Part shown: positions 57,401-64,000 of the stretch, in pieces
Layout: each line of letters begins with the position of its first letter
Position numbering within the stretch: position 1 is the first letter of the stretch
From: Owenia fusiformis
Taxonomy: Eukaryota; Annelida; Polychaeta; Sabellida; Oweniidae
Length of the DNA stretch: 64,000 bases
NCBI GenBank assembly: GCA_903813345.2
Contig: CAIIXF020000001.1
Coordinates: forward strand, 35,063,366 to 35,127,365
Direction of reading: 5' to 3'
Notes under the pieces: generated by a model
The model's input: only the letters and a program-made list of their open reading frames with translations
Databases searched by the model: none
Told to the model about the DNA's origin: nothing
Made by a program: the position numbers and the translations under genes

Positions 57401-60400
57401 GAATTCCTTTAAGGCTCTCTAGCAGAATTGGCTATCAAAATGCTAAAGAGCCTTAAAATTTAAGGCTCTTTAGCCCAAATGCTAAAGAACCTTAAAATTT
57501 AAGGCTCTTTAGCATTTTGGTAACCCATTTGGCTAGAGAGCCTTAAATTTTAAGGTTCTCCAGGCGCGGCCTTAATATAAATTAAGGAAGTAATGGGTAT
57601 TTCAAATTCCACATAGAATTTGGCTGTCCTACATTTTGAGCCCTACCAGTCCTTTACTCTAAATACCAAGAATGATACATATGTATGATAATAAAGGGCC
57701 ATTTAGATACCTGGTAGTCTATGACTTTCTCCATTGTGATAAGACGTCGTCCTATGGTTTCAGTCATTGCTTGCTCACAGTTGGACTGCAGCTTGAAGCA
57801 TGGATGTTGAGGGACATTATCATCTGAATAACTGTAAATACAGTTCACAATGAAAGCATGAAGAAATACTTAGCTGGTTTTGTACAAACTGCATTGAATG
57901 AGTAAATTTTTATGTGAGTGTACTCATTACTAGTATTAAACTTCTTCAAAATCGTTGTAAAATGGTTCTACAAAAGTAAGTTTTACATGTAGCTACTTGT
58001 TACATAGTTCTATTTTTGCCCTTTTAGACATTCATTTTTCACTTTGTGCGGGACTGCTTTATTATCAAGACAAAAGCATTATAATAAAAATGAAATAAAT
58101 GTCACTATGAATGATAAAGTACTTGAGCAGGTGTCACATATAAACTTTTTAGGAATCATAATTGATCAAAATTTAACCTGGAAAAATCATATAACATCCG
58201 TAAACATGAAAATATAAAGAACCATTGGTATATTATACAAAGTGAAGCATTTATTAAATGTCAAAAGCTTACTTAGTATATATTATTCTTTGATCTATTC
58301 ATACCTTATCTATGGAAATATGGTATTGGCCGAAGCAGGCTGTACATTACTAAATACTCTTCATCTCTCACAGAAAAAATTTGTAAGAATTGCAACAAAT
58401 AGTGATTTTAGAGCTCACTCTCTACCTCTTTTTCATGATTTAAAAATATTGAACGTACTTGAAATAAATAAGCAGCAGAGATATATTTTTATGTTTAAAT
58501 GGATCAATGATAAGGATAATTACAAACAAATATTTCCAACTTTTTTCAAAACAGTTGAGAATAGACACAATTACAACACAAGAAATAAGAAATCTTACGA
58601 CAAGCCAAAACCCCAGAAAACTATGGAAAATCAATGCTAGCGTATTCTATACCTGATATTTGGAACCAACTACTCCCGCACATTCAATCCATTAAAAGTA
58701 TAATTTTCATGAAAAAACAAACCAAGAAATATTTATTGCAACTTTAATTCTTTCCTTGGGCAATTTGATGGCACATATTATATTTTTTGTCGAGGGCATG
58801 CAACGGCAGATCCCCAAAACTGCATAATGTAACATACTTGTATTACTCACTCCATCTGTGGGAATATACACAAATCTTTGTGTCACCCACTTCATTGTTA
58901 ACTATTGTATGTATTTTATGAAATAAATTAATAAAATAAAAAATAAATAAAAAGTTGATGTGAACAAACCACACATAATGTACTTACTCTGTTCTTATAA
59001 TGGGTAACCAGTAGACAAGTCTGCCATTTAACACAAGGTATTTAGCAGCAAAGTTAAGCAAGTCTTTGTATATATCTGACAGTCCATATTGCACCTTAGG
59101 AGGGATGTACTTCTCTTTACTAAAATAACAAATTATACATAATGTTGCTTCTATCAATACTATACCATGCTAACAAATCATAAACAAGACATTAACTTGA
59201 CAAATTATAAATGTCATCACCTGGTATATAATGCAAATGGGACACCAACAGACACCAAACACAAAAAGTTCTAAATATTATTTTTATCTTTAAACTGGTT
59301 TTTGCACTCTCCAATTTTTTTTAAAAATACTGTTCATTTCGAAATCTCAGTGTTTTTTTTGTGACTCCCTTCTATATCACATGAAAATTTATAACATGAA
59401 AAATATTTTTATGGAAAGTTGGAAACAAAAAATCTTTATAAATCCACTTACTGTTCTTCTGCAACTTCATTTGGAGTTTTCTTCTTCCCAGACTTGACAG
59501 CTGCTTCACGTATACCATAAGGAGCTAAAATGTAACATTGGATTAATAAATACTATATTATATTTTTTAAAGACTATCCCTGATAATGCATGCATTGCAT
59601 TAAAGTGAAATGTTATTATCATATTCATTTAAAATGAATACAAAAAAGGTATAATTTCACAGTTTGATTATTGATGGAAAATCATGTTGTTGTTGTTGTT
59701 GTGAGTTAATAACAATTCATGAACTGCACATACGATCTGTAATAATGACATCAAAGAGAGGCTGTTCCCGCCATAGTTGTGTATTAGATGCATCAGCGAC
59801 CAGCGCATCAAGATACAAGTGACCAAAGCCATACTGTTTAAGGTTTGCGTGTATGCTCTCATCTTTGGCTCTGACTTTCTGTTTTACTCGGCTTGGTTTA
59901 GCTGGAAATACAATTACAACAGGTTCTTTTGCGTGTAAATGGAACAAGATGGAGGAGAGTGGAGTCTATCAGAGATCCCCAGAATAATTATACTTGTGTA
60001 AACCTGTGTATCCCAACACTTATCTTCTTGAAACAACTCTCAATGTGAACACCTTTTTCTCTGTCATATTTTCTATAATTCTCCCAATAACTCTTACTTT
60101 ATATTTTCATATGGTTAAAACTTAGAAATCTCATGATATAAAGGTTGAAATGTTATATAGAGGCTAACTACATTGTATATCAGAACTCCAAGTGAAATCG
60201 CTAAAATCTTTTGAATTTATACCTTCTCACATGTATTTAAGTGTTCAGTGTAGTTTTTACTGTCAATGCACAATACCTTTAGCATGTAGCAATTGAAAGT
60301 CAATGTCTGTCCCCATAACATATGCTCCGTTATGTGCTGCAGCAACTAGCAAGCTACCTGAAACAAAGAAAAAATTGTATATGTCCATGTTGAAGAAGGC

Positions 60401-63400
60401 AAAGTGATGAATAGCTAGAATAACACATTACAGGGAGATGTATTCAAATGAAATGGAAGTATCTTTTATCAAGGGATAATAATAATGCAATAGGCAAACT
60501 GGTCACTCATGCATGATGTGTCTATTTCTAGTGGTGTGAAACACAGAAGTGGAGTTTTCTCCATAACTTGCACCATTATTCATTGATGAAATAAAACACT
60601 CACCAGTACCCACAAAGGGGTCGAACACAAACAGATTTTCCTTGACAAGTCCTACATTTGCCATAATGAGAGACAATGCTGCATCCATACTTGTGTTACC
60701 TGAATATACAAACAATAAATAATGGGTTAGAGTAGGAGTTTATTAAGCTATCACCGCTCATGAGCATTCAATCACAGCTTATAAAACATGTAAATGAACT
60801 AAAATACATGATTTTTGATGCTTCTCAAATGAAATAACATTTTGAATTTTGATTTGAAGTTGCTATAATACTGTGAACCTTGGGGTTTTGCCTTTTGCAA
60901 TTTCTGCATTCACTTTTTGTTCATTGTATTAAATACATCCTGGCATTTCACAATGACGTCACCCATTAAATTGAAAGGTCCAACTGAATCTGTTCTGTTG
61001 GAAACGTTCTAGGTAACAAATTTGCATTTATAAAGAAAATCATAAACTACGAAAAATGTGTAGACACATATTTGACTAGGTCGGATGGTGATAGAAAATA
61101 CTTAATAAACGAAGCAAATCATAAGTGGAAATTTTATAAAAAAATTTCATCAACAATTTGACTTTCGCTAGAGGGTCAAGGCCTCACTAAATTAGTGAAG
61201 TTTTTGACAGACATCAATATTTTTACCTGACACCTAACTTGTTTTTTACCAACATTCTGTTTTATAGTCAGTCACTTAGTACCCTTGTTCAACTATCATA
61301 TCATACCCCATGTTAAACCCTTATACTGTCCCTGGACACGTATAACATGAACTTACCTATAAAATGTCTCTTCTGTAAGTGATATTCCCTAATCTTGTCC
61401 CTCTGGCCATCAGCAATCTAAGATAATAAATATCATGAAATTTAGACATTTTAGGATCTAAATACAAGATGCTGTTTCTAGAAAATATTCTGAATTCCAC
61501 AAGGTATGATTTAGTTTTCAATTGATACTTGAAAAACGTGAATCTTAATATATTTTCAAAAGGCTGTCTCAAGTATCTAATTAATGTACAGTTCACTATT
61601 TCCTAAAAAAAAGATGCCAATATAATATCATATTTACATATATACAATGTAGAAAGTAAAGTAAAAATTCTCTGACCCATCTTCCAAAGTACAGCTTTGT
61701 GGGTTCTGGTGTGGGTGGGGCATTGGCATACCCATAATACTCAATCCAATGAAAGCTGTGGTCTGGGTTCTTCAACTTTACCTTGCCTTGGAAGTCCAGA
61801 ACGTCATATGGCATATTCTAGAAATAAAACAAATGATTTATGTAAATATAATTGTATATCTATTGATGTATTTTTCTGTCTCATTGCTTACAAACCCTAG
61901 AATATTCACTTGATACATCTAAAATTTGAACCAGGATCAACCAACTCGCTACTCAAGCAGATAACAAAATATAATAACTATAAATGATAAAATAAAAGTG
62001 CAATTTAGAGATTTTGTCTGGCTCGGCACCCTAAAATAACTCCCCAAAAAACTGAACTTACTGTGACCTGTTACATGTATGTACACTTTAAACGGACTAA
62101 ATGTATTACACAAAACTTCTTCTTTCCTGAACATATCAATATAAAGAAGTCCAAGAATGAACAAGAAGTTCAAGAATGATAAATGTTGGTTCAAGTTACA
62201 GATCATTATCATTAAAAATAAGGTGTATAAGGATCAGAGTTTTTGCCCATTTCAATGCTCCTTGACTCTAACCTAGCAATTTAAACGTACCTCTATTCGC
62301 TGCAGTTTATCCTCCATGCTGATTGTCTTGTTGAACGTCTCAATCTTAAATCTGTAGCTCAAATCTGGACTGAGATATGGGCGCTAAAAACAATTTACTC
62401 ATTTTGAGAAATATACATGTGAAATGTTGAGTTATATCTTTAATTTGATTCAATAACCCAGATGCCATTAGGTCGTCATCAGTTTCACCAGATTAACCAC
62501 CAGGTGGCCAATTTGATGACATGGCAGATACAGCAAAAGTATTATCTGTCCAACACAAGAAATGATATTTCACTTTTTATAACTTGGGGTCTATTATTAT
62601 ATAGGGAATCTTCCCGACCTAGAAGTCACATTTTCAAAAAAATGTAGATTTCAAATATGATAACACTTTGACTTAATTTTTGAAGATTGAATGACATAAA
62701 TAAGATTATTTCGACATGAACTTGCATCTGGTCTATTGTAATTTGATTGGAATTCTAGACAGTACTTAAATATTATTGATTTCTATGAAAGAAAATGAGA
62801 AAATAATCAGAATACATGTACAGTCAGATAAGTGTATAATTTTATCATGGGGCCAATAGAAATGTTCTGAAAGACACTTACCAACTGCTCTGTAGGGATG
62901 TTTTTGATGTTAGTACACAGCTGGTCCCTATTATTCCCCTCTGCCCACAGTTCATACATTGACCTAAAACACATGGGGCAGTTCATACATAAATGTAAGC
63001 AATTTAAGATTACTGTTGACCACTAGATGCTCAACATCCATCAAAATGAGACTGATCAAGTCATGATTTAGAATCTATAGAAGTTAGTATGTGCAATACC
63101 TAGTAAACAAAGGATGTCACTTATGAAAGTCTCGAGACAAATTTCCTTTGGATATTTTGTTATATTGATGTATCAGAAATGCTCAGACTAGACTTTATAA
63201 GCTGAAGATTTCCTGATAAGCCCTTAAGTCATCCAGTTGAGTGTTTATTTCTTAGAAAATCCATTATACTGACCTTGGGATTATCCCAATAACCCAAGCT
63301 TATATGGGACACTAATCTACATTTATTACCTGATTAGTATAGCCCTCTTCATTATTTTCTTGGCACATGATTCAGATGGGAGGCCAACAATGAGGAAAGG

Positions 63401-63403
63401 ATT
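54458..63403 (-). CDS. TRMT11: tRNA (guanine(10)-N2)-methyltransferase catalytic subunit, 5' partial (12 exons)
   Basis: Minus-strand exons: 63403-63330, 62963-62882, 62383-62291, 61817-61677, 61417-61357, 60699-60604, 60357-60277, 59901-59734, 59524-59452, 59119-58988, 57831-57711, 54796-54458. Phases agree (1461 nt, 486 aa plus stop). The family methylates G10 of tRNAs with TRMT112 and SAM, in the cytosol. Seen: NPFLIVGLPSES and SMYELWAEG in the N-terminal region, FGRWIADGQRDKI, KRHFIGNTSMDAALS, SAM-binding FDPFVGTG, acidic GTDIDFQ, catalytic DPPYGIRE (formed across the 59734/59524 junction), NGRLVYWLP, RRLITMEKV, and KSFRERYF near the end. These match human TRMT11 in order. The first exon lies beyond 64000. 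The tail after FRERYF is ~68 residues, with three near-copies of IATNNxS, longer than the vertebrate end. Intron 11 (2.9 kb) is filled with repeats. Confidence 0.95.
55283..55354 (+). tRNA. tRNA-like sequence (pseudo-tRNA or SINE head)
   Basis: 72 nt with an A box (TGGTATAGTGG) and a B box (GGTTCGATTCC), a TTC triplet at the anticodon position, and a TTTTTT terminator at 55356. The anticodon and acceptor stems do not pair properly, so a functional tRNA-Glu is unlikely. It is best read as a pol III-promoter relic or the head of a SINE. Confidence 0.45.
55570..56612. repeat. ~185-bp direct duplication flanking the inner element
   Basis: 55570-55756 (GGATCTTGTTTATTCTAG... TTGCAAAAACTTCC) and 56428-56612 (GGATCTTGTTTCTTCTAG... 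TTGCAAAAACGTCTTCC) match at about 85-90% by eye. The inner CCATACC element lies between them. Confidence 0.65.
55830..56414. mobile_element. 585-bp inner TIR element with 31-bp tandem array
   Basis: The termini TATGCATCCCGGGGGGTTCA and, reverse complemented, TATGCATAGCCCGGGGGGTT form ~47-bp inverted repeats that also share ACTRTATATAAA and GACGGGG. The interior is a tandem array centred on CCATACC: five near-identical 31-bp units starting at 55987, 56018, 56049, 56080 and 56111 (GGACCAATGCCATACCAAAT), with decayed copies on both sides (first at 55906, last near 56325). No transposase. Confidence 0.7.
58075..58955 (+). pseudogene. LINE 3' fragment in TRMT11 intron 10
   Basis: Antisense to TRMT11. 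Frames read HINFLGIIIDQNLTWKNHI, then KSLLSIYYSLIYSYLIYGN and SQKKFVRIATNS, then YNTRNK, the usual end of Jockey/CR1-like reverse transcriptases. A TAA breaks the frame near 58215 and another frame change follows near 58636. A short AAATAAAT-type tail ends at about 58955. It is dead and 5' truncated. Confidence 0.7.
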
Positions 63404-64000
63404 CTGGAAATAAGCAATATTTCAATATTATTCTAAAACATTAAATTAATTACATTTCAGATTGGCCACTCAAAACATGTCTGAACTTTTATAGATCCCT
63501 ATTCAAATTAAAAGTTGCTTGCTTTTAAGACACAAAATTGGTACAAAACTTATGACTTTTTATCTCCTTGTCATGTATTTAATTGCGCTTTTGGGCAAAG
63601 TATAATTGTCTTTGCCCATTACAACATTTGATCGAAAGAAAATTAAAATCTAAATAAATAAATGTCCATGATTGTTGATTTACATGTTTTAAAAACCATT
63701 TTAAAGGAAAAATATTCAAAAATTAACCTCTTGAATACCCAGAATGACGGATATATCTGTCACAAATAAAATCCATTTGGAACCCAGAGCGACAGATATA
63801 TCTGACATAGAATTTTTCACTAAAACTGCTCTAACTTTGGCATTTTTTATCCAATCTTCACAACTTGTGTTTTAGAATGTATGTAATCAGTCTATGGTTA
63901 CTATTCTTATGAAATCAAATATCAAACATAGTGTTTTTAGATCTAAATATCCAGAAAACTAGCAGAAAATGAAAAATGCTCTGGTTTCAAACCCTTTTTA
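63404..64000. other. TRMT11 intron (start of window edge)
   Basis: Noncoding on both strands as far as can be seen. A short direct repeat (CCCAGARYGACRGATATATC, at 63738 and 63784) contains a near-palindrome. The missing TRMT11 first exon is not here. Confidence 0.4.

Larger units (their letters stand above)
55021..57563. mobile_element. Composite repeat element with palindromic termini in TRMT11 intron 11
   Basis: The left end reads CTGGAGTACCTTAAAATTTA and the right end, reverse complemented, CTGGAGAACCTTAAAATTTA. The ends consist of repeated palindromes around CCTTAAAATTTAAGG flanked by GCTCTTTAGC. Two such units lie at 55027-55085 and about four at 57412-57560. Inside are a tRNA-like sequence, a ~185-bp direct duplication and a second TIR element. 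No protein-coding frame is seen. No clear target duplication was found. Confidence 0.65.

Noticed and set aside
55021-57563. CRISPR-like reading of the regularly spaced CCATACC repeats
   Set aside because: The genome is eukaryotic, the repeats are contiguous 31-bp tandem units without unique spacers, and no cas genes exist.

Overview
The window is eukaryotic nuclear DNA: AT-rich, with intron-split genes (GT...AG introns of roughly 0.2-3 kb) and dense transposable-element debris. Gene content and repeat style (GPI-type Ig proteins, SLC22, TRMT11, chromodomain Gypsy, CR1/RTE-like LINE tails, mariner MITEs) suggest a marine invertebrate, possibly a lophotrochozoan. That placement is inference; no single feature fixes the taxon.

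Layout. 1-23.1 kb is a transposon-rich block with no confident host gene: a 1.09 kb mariner-type element with ~400 bp TIRs in a TA target site, a foldback repeat, a complete 10.2 kb Ty3/Gypsy element (5205-15378) with near-identical LTRs and one intact 1689-codon gag-pol ORF on the minus strand, a 1.26 kb TIR element packed with a 14-bp subterminal repeat, two truncated LINE 3' ends, and a further TIR element carrying a two-step tandem array.

Host genes. (1) An SLC22 organic-ion transporter, plus strand, 23179-34039, resolved here as 11 exons joining in frame to 561 aa. (2) A minus-strand two-Ig-domain protein with signal peptide and hydrophobic GPI-type tail (36095-41271, 239 aa). The first half of its first Ig domain is encoded by three tandem 122-nt exons whose phases allow exactly one to be used. 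(3) A plus-strand protein with seven Ig domains, one FN3 domain and a short hydrophobic tail (44020-53150, 13 exons, 870 aa from the first ATG or 835 aa from the ATG that gives a signal peptide). (4) The 3' twelve exons of TRMT11, the tRNA guanosine-N2 methyltransferase (minus strand, 54458-63403, 486 aa visible; the N-terminal exon lies beyond the window).

How they relate. The two Ig genes are divergent neighbours, about 2.7 kb apart at their first coding exons. Their first two domains are similarly built, so they are probably inverted paralogues encoding cell-surface recognition or adhesion proteins. SLC22 and TRMT11 are unrelated housekeeping or transport genes on either side. TRMT11 intron 11 is filled by a nested composite repeat (55021-57563) with palindromic ends and a 31-bp tandem array.

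The observation most worth following is the mutually exclusive Ig half-exon cluster, which can diversify a GPI-type surface receptor. The nested palindromic element in TRMT11 and the subterminal-repeat element at 15.6-16.8 kb come next.
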